DNA of 64,000 nucleotides from Manduca sexta (Eukaryota; Arthropoda; Insecta; Lepidoptera; Sphingidae): the NCBI RefSeq assembly GCF_014839805.1, contig NC_051120.1, forward strand, positions 6,510,001 to 6,574,000. Reading direction: 5' to 3'. The stretch's first letter is position 1, and each line of letters starts with the position of its first letter. Below, in pieces: positions 1-13,619 of this stretch. Below the pieces are notes generated by a model. That model saw only the letters and a list, made by a program, of their open reading frames with translations, did not search any database and was not told where the DNA came from. The translations under genes and the position numbers were made by a program.

Positions 1-403
1 TAACTTAAAACATTTCATACAACAAAACGTAGTTTTTAAAGAATCCAGACATCTTAAGGACAAGCCACACGGCGCACTAATCTTAGCCGCAGTTATTAGG
101 GCGCGTTCACAAGGCTGGGTCTTAACGACCGACGCGGCGCCTTTATCAACGGCCACCTGGGACCGACGATTTAACATGCGCCTGTACCGGCAAGCTAAAT
201 TACTTGTACTTTCATTCAAGTACTTTGTTGCAAAGGTTTTTGGTTATGTACTGAGACAAGACGCAAGATTTTTGTTCGAAATAAGGACGCAAATGAATAA
301 GGCACGCTTACTTGAAAGACCGAACTGGCGTTTATTAAGTATTTATTTTTATGTCCTGTCACATGGTTCGCTTCACTTCGATATCGGACCATTGTCTTAC
401 TAG
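1..403 (+). other. Open reading frame running in from the left edge, unidentified
   Basis: The plus-strand frame ending in a stop at 401-403 is open back to base 2, about 133 codons, which is long for DNA this AT-rich. Bases 60-180 are GC-rich compared with the surroundings. The minus-strand frame is also open from about 190 to the window edge, so the coding strand cannot be decided. No domain or motif is recognisable. It could be the last exon of a gene lying mostly outside the window, or a transposon fragment. Confidence 0.25.
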
Positions 404-1191
404 CCCTCGTCACTGACTGTATTATTTTATTTACAATAAATTTTATTTATCGTTTATTAAATTATAACCTTATTCAATTTTCAACAACATATTTTGATAT
501 AGAATACTAAGTCAAAATTCGTCCTTAAATGATAATATTTACTTCATATATTCAACTGTCATATTCATGGTCGGTGACACACCAAGCTTTTTTCAACACA
601 AATATCAGTATTTTTTCATAGAGTATGCGAGGAAATTAACAGCATTAATGTTTATCGCAGTCATCATTATCATGTTCACACCCATATTTTTGATATTAAA
701 CAAAAGCCCGCGTAATGCTCACTTATTTTCATGCGGCGTGTAACAATTTATTTTCACCCAGCGGTCTTATATCATAGTCGTTGCGTGTTTTATTGCATTA
801 TCTATACAAATTATGAAGTGTACATTGCCGCTAGATTTACAACTATTGCTCTATAAATAAAAAAAAATGTTTAAATAATTTGTCATCTTCACTTTTACAC
901 GCAGTGCAATGATTACGCAAAGGAAAAAAATCTGAATATTAAAGATTTCTTTTCGAAAATTTTAATTAGGTTAAAAAGACATAGAAAAGTGTTGATTTTA
1001 AATATGTATGAAATTTAGTGTCACAAAAAATGTTGCTCAAGTCAATTAGCCTTTCAACCGTCGATATGTATTTAAAATTATATTTTATTATTCATGTTTG
1101 AGGATTTTATACATTTTCTCTTCGGTCCATGTTTACGCTAGTCAGGTTTGAAAATAATTTGGATTTCCCATTGTTATAGACTTGTTATATC

Positions 1192-1350
1192 ATTTAAAAA
1201 AAAACGATCCCGATCGCTTTTTTCAATCCATCGCGAAAATGGACCAATCAGAACAAAGGTTATTGACATGCTTACAAATGACTTATTGTGATTGGTTTAT
1301 TCTCAGGATCAGATAGTATATTAAGATTATGATCGTTTTAAAAAACGGCC
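1192..1350. mobile_element. MITE-like foldback element, copy 1
   Basis: The ends are imperfect inverted repeats built on AAAACGATC at the left and GATCGTTTT at the right. Inside, ACCAATCA and TGATTGGT form a second inverted pair. Related diverged copies with the same core lie at about 4319-4460 and 57268-57430. No ORF is present, so it would be non-autonomous. Confidence 0.45.
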
Positions 1351-1884
1351 GCAAATTATACGCGATAGTAGTCGCTTAATACTGCTCACATTATTTTTTA
1401 TTTAGAAAACTAAAAATAACACTATTTTCCTTACAAATCTTATCTTTTAATCGTAAAATATTATATAAATAACGCGGCAAATACGTCGACTGAATCAAAA
1501 AGCTTGTACACGGTTAATTCTGAAAGAAATATAACTCACTTGGTTTCGCCGGCACGTATAACCGAGTTAACAAATAAAAGCGTAGCATTTGCGACAACCT
1601 TACAGAATTTAGCGCGCGACAAAAAATGTGAAAGGAAAATTAATGATATGTGCATGCTTCCTTCAATAGAATTTTCCCTCACTTTTTACACGAAGACGTG
1701 TACTGTGAACGATTTATTATTGTAATTATGTTATATGATTCAAGATTTCGTGTTTAACGTTTGTTTAGAACATCTTCATTTTTATTAATAAGTCTTTAAT
1801 AAAAAACAAACAAGTGTAATTATAAACATTTTTACAACGACTTTCTAATCGATATTTAAAGCCAGAATGATGAATAGAAACTCT

Positions 1885-2050
1885 ATGGTCATGTCAGCTT
1901 GCCGTCTCAGCGAACTATGAGAGTGAAGGAACAGAGAGTGCACTTGTGTATTGCGCAAACACTTGTACACTATAATATCTCCTGTGTACCTGGCTGATCT
2001 CCGTTAAGATTGCCCGCCGTGGCCGAAAATTTGGCTAGGAGGATTCATGT
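1885..2050 (+). repeat. Interspersed repeat, shared with 42660-42785
   Basis: The stretch contains GTGAAGGAACAGAGAGTGCA, then CCTGTGTACCTGGCTGATCT, then GCCGTGGCCGAAA. The same landmarks occur in the same order at 42660-42785 with substitutions and a short deletion. No coding capacity is seen and the class is not known to me. Confidence 0.5.
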
Positions 2051-2079
2051 GTTAAATTATACAAAAATAATTACATAAC

Positions 2080-2326
2080 ATCACGCATTTATCCCCGAAG
2101 GGGTATGCAGAGGCGCAACTAGGGCACCCACTTTTCGCCAAGTATGTTCCGTCCCATGATGTGATAGGGGGCGAGCCTATCGCCATATCGGGCACAAATT
2201 CCAGACTCCGGGCTGATACTGAGCAGAAAAACCCAAATATCACTTTACCTGACCCGGGATTCGAACCCAGGACCTCAGAGCGCTATTGTACCGGACATGC
2301 AATACAACTACGCCACCGACGCAGTC
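2080..2326 (-). mobile_element. tRNA-derived SINE, family 1
   Basis: Read on the minus strand it starts with a tRNA-like head: an A-box-like TGGCGTAGTTG and a canonical B box GGTTCGAATCC, about 50 bases apart. A family-specific body follows, with the landmarks CAGTATCAGCCCGGAGTC and GCCCGATATGGCGATA. Other copies are at 9651-9836, 14121-14275 and 26597-26962. The body downstream of the head, and the copy number, separate it from a true tRNA gene. Confidence 0.8.
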
Positions 2327-2840
2327 TAAAATAGTTATATTTTCACAAAACATACTTCGAAATACAGAAAAACGTACATCAACTTAACATACGAAATTGC
2401 GAGACTTATCATTATAAGCATAAAAATTAATCAGCGCATTAATTTAAATCGCGCGTAATGTACCTGTACGAGTTCGAAAATGAGAACGAATCGGGCCGCG
2501 CGAAATGAGCCGCGCCATTCACAATTCCGCAAGCATCGCGTGTTATCCGCACATGTACGGTGTAATATGGCACGGATTTAGAACGAAACATGTTCACTTA
2601 CTCCCCTACAAGAATTACAAGGCTTCATAGCTCACACGTATTCGATTCTGTATACTTATTGACCATAAATAAAATGCATCTACGTTAGTAAAACAATTAG
2701 AAGATACCTATTATACCATACAAGGTAAATAGATTTATAGATAATAAGAATCTAAAATCTTGGCAATCATTTCACTAACCCCATTAACTAGCCAAACTGG
2801 CTGCCGAGGTATCTTTTTAATTTACCTTATATACGAACTA

Positions 2841-2956
2841 CACTATATTATCAATAAATACATCTATAGTCACTTGAATAAAGCCCCCTCTGTTAGACTA
2901 TTATCAATGGATACATCTGTACTTACTTGAATAAAACCCCCTCTGTAACCCACAGA
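2841..2956 (+). repeat. Two-unit tandem repeat of about 58 bases
   Basis: Two adjacent units each contain TATTATCAAT, then a TACATCT run, then ACTTGAATAAA followed by CCCCCTCTGT. They differ by a handful of substitutions, so the duplication is not very recent. No gene is associated. Confidence 0.55.
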
Positions 2957-3204
2957 TCCATCCCTGGCCATAACCGTATAACGACACGCACTGATCGCTG
3001 CCGGGATGCGCGCCATCATTCCACTTAACTACTCTGTATAAATTTTACTGCACTGCGGACTCTATGTAGATATGACTTGAATTTAACTATTTTGTTGTTG
3101 TTATTCTACATGCCGAGACTACACGACAAAAGTATATTCTTTAAATAATGTACTATACCTCAATGGGTAAAATAAGAATTATGCTTACATATTTTATTGC
3201 TGTG

Positions 3205-3500
3205 AATAACTAGACAAGCTTGCCGTTCGCCTGACGGTAAGCGATACGACCGCCCATAAACAGTAGAAATACTATCCAACACCTTGAGTTACAAAGTATT
3301 GTTTGGTATTGCACTGCGCTCGTCATCCTGAGACGTGAAATGTTAAGTCTCTTTATGTCCAGTAGTTCCACTGGCTACAATGTCCTTCAAACCGGAACAC
3401 AACAGTGACTACACACTGCTGCTTGGCGGCAGAAATAGACACTGCGGTGGTACCTACCCAGGCAGACTCTCACATATGCGACACCTACCGCCAGTAAATT
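3205..3500 (+). mobile_element. Retrotransposon-derived interspersed repeat
   Basis: It begins with CTTGCCGTTCGCCTGACGGT and continues through GCGATACGACCGCCCATAAA to CAGACTCTCACATATGCGAC. A shorter reverse-strand fragment with the same start sits at about 26700-26755, inside a SINE. The 67-codon ORF that overlaps it is a by-product of the repeat. I take it as the 3' part of a non-LTR element, but the family is not certain. Confidence 0.5.
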
Positions 3501-4318
3501 GTATAACTGTTTATTGTGTGTTTTATATATTGGCATGTTTCAATAATTTTGTTTATGTTATTGATAGTGGCACAATTCAATAAAAATAAGTAAGAAAAGT
3601 GGACCTTAAATGTATAAGGCTTAAAACCAGCAGCATTACATTATGTTTGCGGACATTTTGTCCAGCTTAAGTGAGAGATACACGTTATGCTGCAACTTTT
3701 TTCATTACAAGTTTCTGTTATCATGTTTGAGTGCTACTTACTACGTGTTTTGTTAACACGTTACAAAATATGTTACATTTTTCATTTCTGCCGTTATTCG
3801 TGGCATGCATTTAATATTTTAAGTTTATATCGTATTTCTTAACTATCTGGGTTAGATGTTTAAAAATAATAATAACACAAATGTAATAAATCATCTTCCA
3901 ACCTATTAAATAATAACGCATGCTTAAAATATGGAATAAGTTAATGGAAAGTGCAACATTAATTGACTAACACAAGCCTGAGTCAATCATATATATGAAT
4001 CATGGACAAAATCAATATTCCATAACTGTTCCATTTAGTACAAATCTTTATACTAATGTAATTATCGCAAAACGATGACGCAGACGATGCAATTTATTAC
4101 TAGAAGAAGGCGCCAACGTTCGACGACGGATTATCGATTACACGTAACGCTCTTATCCCTCTCGGATGATAGAATGATTTAAAAGTTGAAAATCAAAACT
4201 GTCATGTTTTTTCACCTGATAATACATATCCACTAGTTATATAGATAACTACGAATGGTTAATAGCGGCTACAGACCCCAAAAATTCCATAATATGAACT
4301 TAATGAAGGTCTCAGTAA

Positions 4319-4460
4319 ATGACCCCAATCGTTACCTTCGAATCGAAAGCTATTATGGACCAATCCGAAGAAACTTTATTTGACATGCGTATAGATGACT
4401 TATTTCATCGGTTTATTTTTACCATTGATTCAAAGCGACTGGGATCGTTTATTGAAATCA
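4319..4460. mobile_element. MITE-like foldback element, copy 2 (diverged)
   Basis: The core TATGGACCAATCCGAAGAAA, then TTGACATGC, then GATGACTTATT matches the 1.2-kb copy with substitutions. The terminal repeats are worn. Confidence 0.35.
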
Positions 4461-5424
4461 GACGATATAAATTATTCTTTCCAAAAATATTTTACTGTAA
4501 TTTAATTTATAAAAACACAATATAGTTTTCATAACGAAATCAATATCAGCGTATTTGCCCAAATGCAATATTATGTGCATGCCTCATAATAACAGACACT
4601 AAAATACGCACACAACTATAAATGGAATACAAGCAAAAAAATAAAATGCACAGGGAACTCGTTGTGGAATTTGTTTCATGCCATTCATATACATTAATCG
4701 TGTTGGACGGTAATGGGGAAGAAAAATGACCCATTGTCATAAACCACTGACGTTTGCCATAAATCATACCCAGTGATTGTATTGATGTATTATAGTACGT
4801 GTTTCGTAACAACTCTCCTTTTAAATAAGACAGATTATAAAAATGTTTTAATTAGAAGTGAATTTGAATTTAGAACAGACAGAACGTCTATTGGATTATA
4901 TTTATAGACTACTTTTTTGTATTTGAAATGTGTGTACTCTCGCAGTAGGAATTTTATTGCCGAAAAATGAATCGTAAACTAGTTTATTACTCAATTTAAT
5001 TTTATTCCCAATATTACTTAAACTAGTCTTATAAACAAAATGTACGTAACGTAGTTTTACCAGTTTCTGAATAGCCAAGGACAATTCCATTATAGATCTA
5101 TTTAAAGATGTATCAGAAAAAGGGACAAAGAAACAATTTTCCGAGGTTTGCGGAAGAAGCTTATAAAACGTCCCTTGATGCGTTACAAATATACAGGACA
5201 AAATTTAACCTGGAAACTAGTTAAGTACTTGGAACCAGTTTAAGGATATTAAAATATAACCAGAAAAAAATATTGAAATATTTATTTCGTTATAATAGCG
5301 AATCTTTTTATGTTAATTCAATCTAAGAAGCCAGTAGGAGTTTCGTTAATTGCGAGTATTGTATCTCAAATCAACCGAGCATTTAATTTGATAGTAGTAG
5401 GATATATTTTATACACAAGGTGTT

Positions 5425-5625
5425 ATAACCCGCCGTAGTAGCCCACGTAGGTGTGTCGCGTTCCAGGATGGGCCTGAGTATGTCCGGTTCCAACAGGCCG
5501 GCATAATCGTGTCGACTGCCGAGGGGTAATCATCTCTCGACAGTCGACATTCTATTGGAACCCACTCCATTTACCATTTAGGTGCATTGGGTTCACGTTG
5601 CCGTGCCCACATAAAAAAAATTGCT
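5425..5625 (+). repeat. Interspersed repeat with GTCGAC palindromic core
   Basis: Landmarks are GTGTGTCGCGTTCC, GTGTCGACTGCCGAGGGGTA, ATCATCTCTCGACAGTCGAC and GGAACCCACTCCAT. Related copies lie at 17480-17675 (reverse), 43250-43315 (reverse fragment) and 49185-49330 (forward, in intron 1 of the gustatory receptor). No ORF is present. Class unknown; it may be a SINE tail or MITE. Confidence 0.5.
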
Positions 5626-8600
5626 GAAAAATATGACCTATGCTATATATAATAAGGTAGTATTGAGCGTTATATGCAACTTCTTTATTGTTGATACTTA
5701 ATTGTAAACAATTTTGCTGTCCCCAATACCACCGCATAACAAGTTCCCTAAAAGCAATAACATTAAGGTAATAGCAAGCTTGAGGGTACCAAGATACCTC
5801 TTACCAGTGATTGCATTGACCTCGAAAAGCGAACCCAATCACGTAAACAATCGAATTAAAATGAAGTAATAGCTTTACTTTTCCTTTAGTAAATTGGGAC
5901 TCTTTGGTCGCGTACAAAGGAACTGATTCTTAAACATTACTGGCGTTCTGGGTAATTTATGAAGTCAGAAGGTATAGAATTATAGAAGTATAGGTTAAGT
6001 CTGCATGTAAAATTAATTAAAACAGAGGTCAAATTAAAAAATAATTAAGGAGCGTAGGGTAGTTGACTAGCTTTTTTTAAATATATTTAAAAAATTTCAC
6101 AGCATCCAAAATCTAACGAATTCTTTTCTTTCAAAATTCATTCAATAGGCTTTAATTTGGTAAAAGGCAATAGTGGTTAATGATATATTATATAAAGGCA
6201 GAAGCAATAATAATATTAATCTCAACGCAGAGGCACATTGTAGACCTATATTCTGAAGTATTAATGTGTCTTTCTAACCGGATTAGTGATCTAATATCCG
6301 AAGAAAATTTGTAAATTTTTCAATTGCAACATCTAAGATTTGTCAGATAGTTAGTTCCCTTCTCCACGCATATCCCACCTACATGAATCTATATTTACTT
6401 TCTTTAGCTGTGTCCTTCATGGGCGGCAGTAATCATTTACCCTCGGGCAAATTAACAATATGCTGAACATCTCTTTTAAAAATAAAACAAAAACCCAAAA
6501 CATATACATATCTATTAAAATAGATATAACTTTCATAAACAATAAATTCCTATTAAATTCATGAATCATTTTTAGAGCAAGTACTCACAAAATTCCCCTG
6601 ACAAATTAAAATAACTTTCAGAAGAAAAATAATATTCTACTTCAATACCAAATTAAAAAGCAGTTGTTTTACTGAGTACATTATAATAAATAAACTTTCA
6701 ACTACGAAATACCCGCGGAGTTGCTTACGGTTATGTTTTATTTGAGATTTTCTTATAAAATGATTTTTTTTTATGTATTAATATACCACATTGTTTGTAA
6801 CATTAGTTTCTTGTTTTAAAGTTAATTTTTGAATAAAAAAATTATAAATAATTTTGCTGGTCTCGTCACTTATTAGAAACCGATTTCCTAAATGGCATTA
6901 CAATATAATGGTATAACGGGCGTTACGTCACAAAAATAACCCACACATAGTTATAACACACAATAGAAACACCATACAACTCCCGCACAAAATGACTTAG
7001 TTATTATAACTCAGTAAGTTAGAAAGGAAAGAAACGCGAAACTGCCGACCGCCCGCTAACAATGCCCCAAAACAAAGTTGATATCTCCCGGGGTTTTCAT
7101 TAACATTGACAATACCGCTTTTAACGTTGATTGTCTTCGTTTCCCTTCTATACGACTATAATATTAAACGCAGTCTGAAGAGTTGATTGGTTCGACTTTC
7201 GACTGCAATTAAAACGTGCCTACGCAAGCTATACAGTGACATTTATGGAATATCATTAATGAAAAGAAAGCTCCTTCTATGTAAAGATTATACATTTGGT
7301 TTTACTATATGACTGATACTTCACTGATACTTACTAAATGAATTTTACTTAGTAATATTGCTGGAGAAATATAAAATTGGCGCAATAACAGTGAAATAAA
7401 ATACCTATATACATCATGCATATTTGTATCGGTAGTACGTACTTACCACATACCTAAACGCTTATACAGTTCAAAGCAACCACAGAACGACAGCCAATGT
7501 AAACAAAAATAGAATTTGACATCTTACTCTCATTTCACACGAAAGTAAACCATCCTTACCTACCATGTGGTTTAATAAGATGTCGTATTATTGCAAATGC
7601 TTTATTCGCTATATTTAAAGCTCATTATTCCGTTCTCTTTTGTTAAGAGGTCGCGACTTACGAGATACGATAAACGATTCTTTTGTGGGCTCTGTCGTAT
7701 TTATAACTTGTGAATATTTTTCATAATTTTCCTTTTCAATCCTTATGTGAATATGTCTGTTCTAATTTTGAATTCATAAATTTACGTTCCATAACAGAAA
7801 GTGGTTAATGAAATTCTTTGAGTTACGTATGTTAATTTAAATGTACATAATTTAAGAAGGCCTGAAAGGGCAATTTATTTAGGATTAAAACCGGGATAAA
7901 AACAACGTGGGATAGAAATAAGCAAAAATAATGCCATTTAGTTCAAGGCCCGCCAGATTTGCGTAATTTTAACAAAAGTGTAACTTTGGGAATAGTGTAA
8001 AATCTAGCTAGAAAACTTATGCCTACCAGTTACTTTAAAAGTGGTGACATTTTTTATATATTTTCCAGTTTTTTTAAACTGTTTTAATAAATATTTTTTT
8101 TAAATTCCTCCGCTTTTCACAATAAATTTATGTAACAAAGAAGCAATAGTCGGTTGCCATACAGGGTGTCATAATATTTACAACTATCTCTCATTACTGT
8201 CATTTCAAGTTCTGAAAATAATTTCAAAAAGTTAAATAGATAAATAATCGATAAAATCCGTTAAATAGTTTTTAGTTTTATTTTAAAAAGTTGTTCAAAT
8301 CCACCTCAAAATATACCAAACTCTCGCTAAAGAATATTTTTAATTATAACAATGGCAAAAATATAATTAATTTCGGGAAAAAAGCGTACATCTGCCAGCT
8401 GAACAGTTTTAATTGTTGCCCGTGCAGCCAAAAGAGATAAAACGAAAAGAATTTTAATATCTGTGGCCCTTACGATTGCTGAATGCAGAAAATATTTTAC
8501 AACTAAAATTACTGAGTTGCTAAATTTGACTTCTTTTGCTGTCTACACTCACATGACACGTCATCAGTGGCGAAGCGTCCATACAAACCGATTCCTACCG

Positions 8601-9650
8601 GCTTCCCTTGTAGGTTTATTTACGCGTGCCTTTGTTTTTTTTTTTTTTGTTGAAATGACCGCGATACAGTAATTTAGGCATTTTTTTCTTAGGATACCTT
8701 TTCAAATTTTCACCCTTTGGCATTGCACGTCATGCTAAATTAGTGTAATAAGGCAGATTCACAGTTTGATGGATATGGATTTTACAAACACATTATACAC
8801 CGATTACGAACAGAATTTCGTGTAGACTATGACCAATCTATATACACAAGCTTGTAAAAGTAAATGTTGTTGTCTGTTCACTCCTTTCTTATAGATATTA
8901 TGCTAAAGTAAGACGAGTCACATTTTTTTATACAAATTAATCATGGGACTGGCAAACCGATCACTTAATGGACGTCATTTTAAATCCTTCCATAAAAACC
9001 ACATATTCATTAATGGTCTAGTTTAGGGATGGAACCGAGGACCTCGATGACCTCAAACCTTATATTTTACTTCCATTAGGCGAAAGAAATTATTCGATAA
9101 ATGCAATGTGATGCTTTATTTTTTTCTTTCTACCTAAAGTAGTAAGGAGTTTACTACATTTTGTTTTTATTCTAAGCATAGCGTTGTCTGAAACTTTCTG
9201 ACTTTGAGCAATGTGTGTAACGTGCAGATGGCGTAGCAAGTAGTAAGCTACGAGCTACGAGCTGTCTACGCCAGTCTACGGCACGTACTACGAGTTTTAT
9301 TAACAGAAACATGCACAAATGAGATTTTTTTCCGTAAAATGCAAAATGTTTTAAACCAAAATCCTGTAATATTTCCTACAAATATTTCGCTTCTATCTTA
9401 TTATAACGATATTGTACTACAGTAGATTATGCTCGCTGTACCGTCTGCATCTAAGCTTTACTTGAAAAAAAATCGTACAGTGTTCCAGGATAAGAAGTAC
9501 CTACTATAATATTATGTTAATTTATTGTATGGCCTACCTGTTTCAATTATGACTTTTTGATGATTAGATACTAGTAACAAAAATCCAAACATAGCAATAT
9601 CCGTCAATTTTCATAAAGCTGCCCATTAAAAATATGTGCGTTTAAACATA

Positions 9651-9836
9651 GATGCTCGGTGGCGTAGTTGTATTACATTTGTGGTACGACTTCCAGCCTT
9701 AGGTCTCGGTTTGAATACCGGTTCGGGCAAAGTGACATTAGGTTTTTCTTCCTAGTATCAGCCCGGAGGCAGAACACACACAGTGAAAAGACGCCCTAGT
9801 TGCACCGCTGTCTACCCTCTCAGATATAAAGGCGTG
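9651..9836 (+). mobile_element. tRNA-derived SINE, family 1 (diverged)
   Basis: The head CTCGGTGGCGTAGTTGTATT and the body CAGTATCAGCCCGGAG lineage can be followed, but the B box has decayed (GGTTTGAATACC), so this is an old copy. Confidence 0.7.
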
Positions 9837-10203
9837 ATACGTATTTATTTTGTGTAGGATTAAACATTACACCTTAAATTAGAATTAGGCTCTCAATAGG
9901 TAATTAAATTACACTATCACTGTCCTAATACATTTGAAATACACGAGCCGCTAACTAAAAGCTAAATCACGAAGCAAAACCGGTCCACTTATAGCGCTCT
10001 GAATAATCACACGTAACAGTAAATGTGCAATAAAATTCATTAGAGAGTAAACAAATCGCGCCGTCTGAAAACGTCGGCACGGGAAATGGAAAATCCGTGG
10101 CAACCGGAAGTTAGAGGTGGCAACTATGCGCCGCGGCTGCAAAACACGCGCTACCAATGCCTAATATTTACTCACGTCGGCACAATATCCTGTTTAATTT
10201 CAG

Positions 10204-10512
10204 CGATCCGTTATGAACAAGACGGTCAATGCACTCTATGGGAAATACAATAAAGACGGTTCAATATTTATGCATTTGGTACAGAATTTAATTACAAATA
10301 AAAAAATTCTAGACGTCTATGCTATTGATACTATTAAACCTTTAATCTTTATATCACTAACTCAAAAGCACAAAAATAAATCTAAAGACGGATTACGAAT
10401 CCATAGATCTTTGCTCGATTATCAGTTAAAGTTCCAAAACCAAGATTTACGTATCAACTATGCACCTAATTCCAGTATCACAATCAGAGCACCCGCACCA
10501 CAACTTGATTAA
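10204..10512 (+). CDS. Possible terminal coding exon, unidentified
   Basis: A good splice acceptor (TTTAATTTCAG) ends at 10203. From it a frame stays open for 102 codons to a TAA at 10510-10512; the first ATG is at 10213. The peptide is Lys/Asn-rich and ends in APAPQLD. I recognise no family, find no partner exon and see no AATAAA just downstream, so this may be chance in AT-rich DNA. Confidence 0.25.
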   Translation, partial: RSVMNKTVNALYGKYNKDGSIFMHLVQNLITNKKILDVYAIDTIKPLIFISLTQKHKNKSKDGLRIHRSLLDYQLKFQNQDLRINYAPNSSITIRAPAPQLD

Positions 10513-13500
10513 GCATATAACGTTTTAAGATAATGGGTTACTCCCCTTGAAGCATATAACAAGATTACAGTTAGTTCTAGCCCGGCATACAAGCCGCTTG
10601 TTAATATTATTAGATATAAAGGCGAGATTCACCATCCGCAGCCCGTAAATCTTGTGGTAATCCAACGAAATACTCGTATAAAACGGTTTATGGATGAACA
10701 CGCGGATCCCGAGCAAAAATTCCAAGTGGAAAAACGTTGGAGAAGCTAATCTGAGTAGTTGGATACAAAAAATATTATAGTTTTTAGAAGATTGTTTTGT
10801 GGTAATCCTGTAAAATATTTATGTGGTGGTATAGGAGGCCCGTGCTCAACAGTGGGCCACTGTGGGCATCAATATAATACAGGGCTAATATTATTATTTT
10901 GTGGTTATATAAGCAAAAGTAAAATATATTACAAATACTCAGTTCCTGTTTCGCAAGTATTAGTAATTTTTATCGGACAGTTACGATATTAAACAGCTAA
11001 TGTAGATAGTAGTCATTTTATAACCATTTATTTGAGAGCATAGTCAGTGGCTGACTTTCGTATTTAGGTGGCTTATTCATTTATGTTACGAGTAGTAGCT
11101 CAGAAGTTGTGAAACAGGCCTTTGATAAATATGTGTGTAAAATAAACAAACCTAATGACGATTGACTTAAAGAATTTCGTAGAAAAAAGACTTGGGAACT
11201 TCAATAAATCAACTCAAAGGACTCATAGAAAGATTAGTGTGAATTAACATGGTATTAACATCAAGCAAATGAAAAAGGCCGCTGTAAATTTTAAATGTAA
11301 TAGTTGTTAAAATAACCAGCTATAAAATAATTTAACAATTGAATCTTTCCTCATGTTTACGCGCTTATTAGACATTGATGAATCCGAAAAATAGTTTTAT
11401 TTCAATTAATTCTAATTTAAATAATACAGGCAACAATAAATGTTTAAATTAAAAACATAAACACATGCTAAAATTAATTGCTGTTATTCCCAACCTAACA
11501 CTTTCCGTCATAATGTAACGAATTTATAAACTAAGAAGCAAATAAAATTTCAACAATAATCAAATTTCTAATCGAGATCCCAAATACGCAGAAATACAGC
11601 TATGAGGTAAAAGAAGCAAAAAATATATTGCGAACTGCGAAATTGAGATGAATTGGGTAATCATTAACCGGGTTATTGAAAGCTCTCGGAATCGGCTAAG
11701 CATAAAGAAACGTATTTAAACCCTTAACGGAGGGATTGAGATAATATAAAAAATGAAAGGAAATATTCAGAATATTATAATACAATATTCAAATATAGGC
11801 CGAATAGAAGTATATGCCGTTTCCAATAGGGCGCAGCGGCGGGAAATCTTAGGGGGAGGCCCATGTTCAGCAGTGGACATCCTGCGGCTGTTGACGATTT
11901 AAGTACATTTAATGTCTTGGTTTGTGATGGATTATATACCTTCTTTTCTCTACACGCAGTTCACAAGTCAAATATTATTATATTGCCTACAGAGCAAGAG
12001 ATAGTTACATAAGTATAAAAAATTTTTTGATAATAAAAAGTAGAATAGCAAATTATTTGATTAATGATACACATTTTTATATACAAATTGAAGACAATCG
12101 AACCGCATCTCAACGACTGTTTTTAAACATTACAAATTGCGTCCAGAAATTAAGTAGAAGATTAAAATTCTCTCTCGAAAAGACAAAATATTTATTTCCA
12201 TTAAGCGACAAAACCAAAGGGCCTAATTAACCAACAACAATAACATTGTAATAAAATTTTAATAAACACCACAGCATCCTAATTTGTATGATAATTTTGT
12301 AATATTAACGCGACCCGGGCCTTTACTGAAAAAGTGGCAGAAAGTGTAGGTGGCTTCGAGGGTATAAACGCTTACAAATACGTGGATTATTCTATACATA
12401 ATTAAGCACTTGTATATAACTAAGTATTGTCCACAGCTCCGCCCGCGTGAGAAATAACATTTATATCTTTTGTAATTTCTTATGTTCACGCGAATCTTAG
12501 ACATTGAAATAAAACTATTTTACGAGTTTTATTGCGGTTTTTATATTATTTTCTCCCGTCGTTTATGATTTTTATTACTTTTCGCAAAAATTCCCCTATA
12601 TACTTTACCGGAATAAAAATTGCCTATGTTATACTAATCCAAAACATTTTGTGGGAATTCCTTTTAAATCTATTGTTCCATATAATAGAACAGATGAAAG
12701 AACTGCCTATAAATGCACCAACTTTTTGGCAAAGCATTATGATCCTAATAGATCAATCAGGCTCATTTAACGGTAAGTGAAATATTAGCCTAAGTATTTT
12801 AGCCCCCAATTTCAACTAAATCCGATAATAAATGCGGTGTCCGGTATGGCCACAAATTTCATTATAGATTCTCTAAATTACTACGAAGTTTAAGTGCAGT
12901 ATGAAACTCATTTAAAACTGATATTGAACATGATTTATAAGACTGGAATATATGCTAGATTTTCAATTTCCCTATATGTGTTATAAAGATAACACGATAT
13001 AAGTGCAAGCATATTTTTACTATAGATATTGTAAAGATTTGTTGAAGGAAAGTAGTACATTTTCAATTTTAACCCAATATTGATAATATGTTTTAATTAG
13101 GCAACTATAGTCTTAAACTAGATTCCTACGCAAATTATGCCACGACGTCAAAATGAAAACGGGTTAAATATGTCTAGTATCTGGGTCATTCATTAGATTC
13201 ACAAAATATAATAATATTAAGGTTTTTAAAAAAACAAGTCATACCCTTAAAAACATGAATGGACACATTTGTGCAAAACAATTTCATTAACTCTTCTGGC
13301 ATTCGGGTAATTAAAATTTAAATAGCCCCGACCCAAAAAAAACACTTCAAGAAGTAAAAAAATAAAATGTATTTGTCGTTTAAATTTATTATAATATTTA
13401 AATTACTATTTTCTCCACCAAGGGTATCGATGATCATCTATCAAACCGAAACAAGCTAAATCTGCTGTAAGATACTAAGGAAATGGGTATGCCGACGACA

Positions 13501-13619
13501 GAATATCTTAAAAATACCACTGATCTAATTATTCCTATTTAAAAACAAACCGATGTGTAAAAGGAAGAAATGAGCTAATTATCTTCATACGCCTCAAAGA
13601 TCTTAAATTATACCTAAAA

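Noticed and set aside
2240..2326. True tRNA gene
   Set aside because: A and B boxes are present, but the stretch continues into a body shared by four copies, so it is a SINE head.
12027..12230. 67-codon ORF followed by AATAAA
   Set aside because: Very AT-rich, no clear acceptor or promoter, no recognisable motif.
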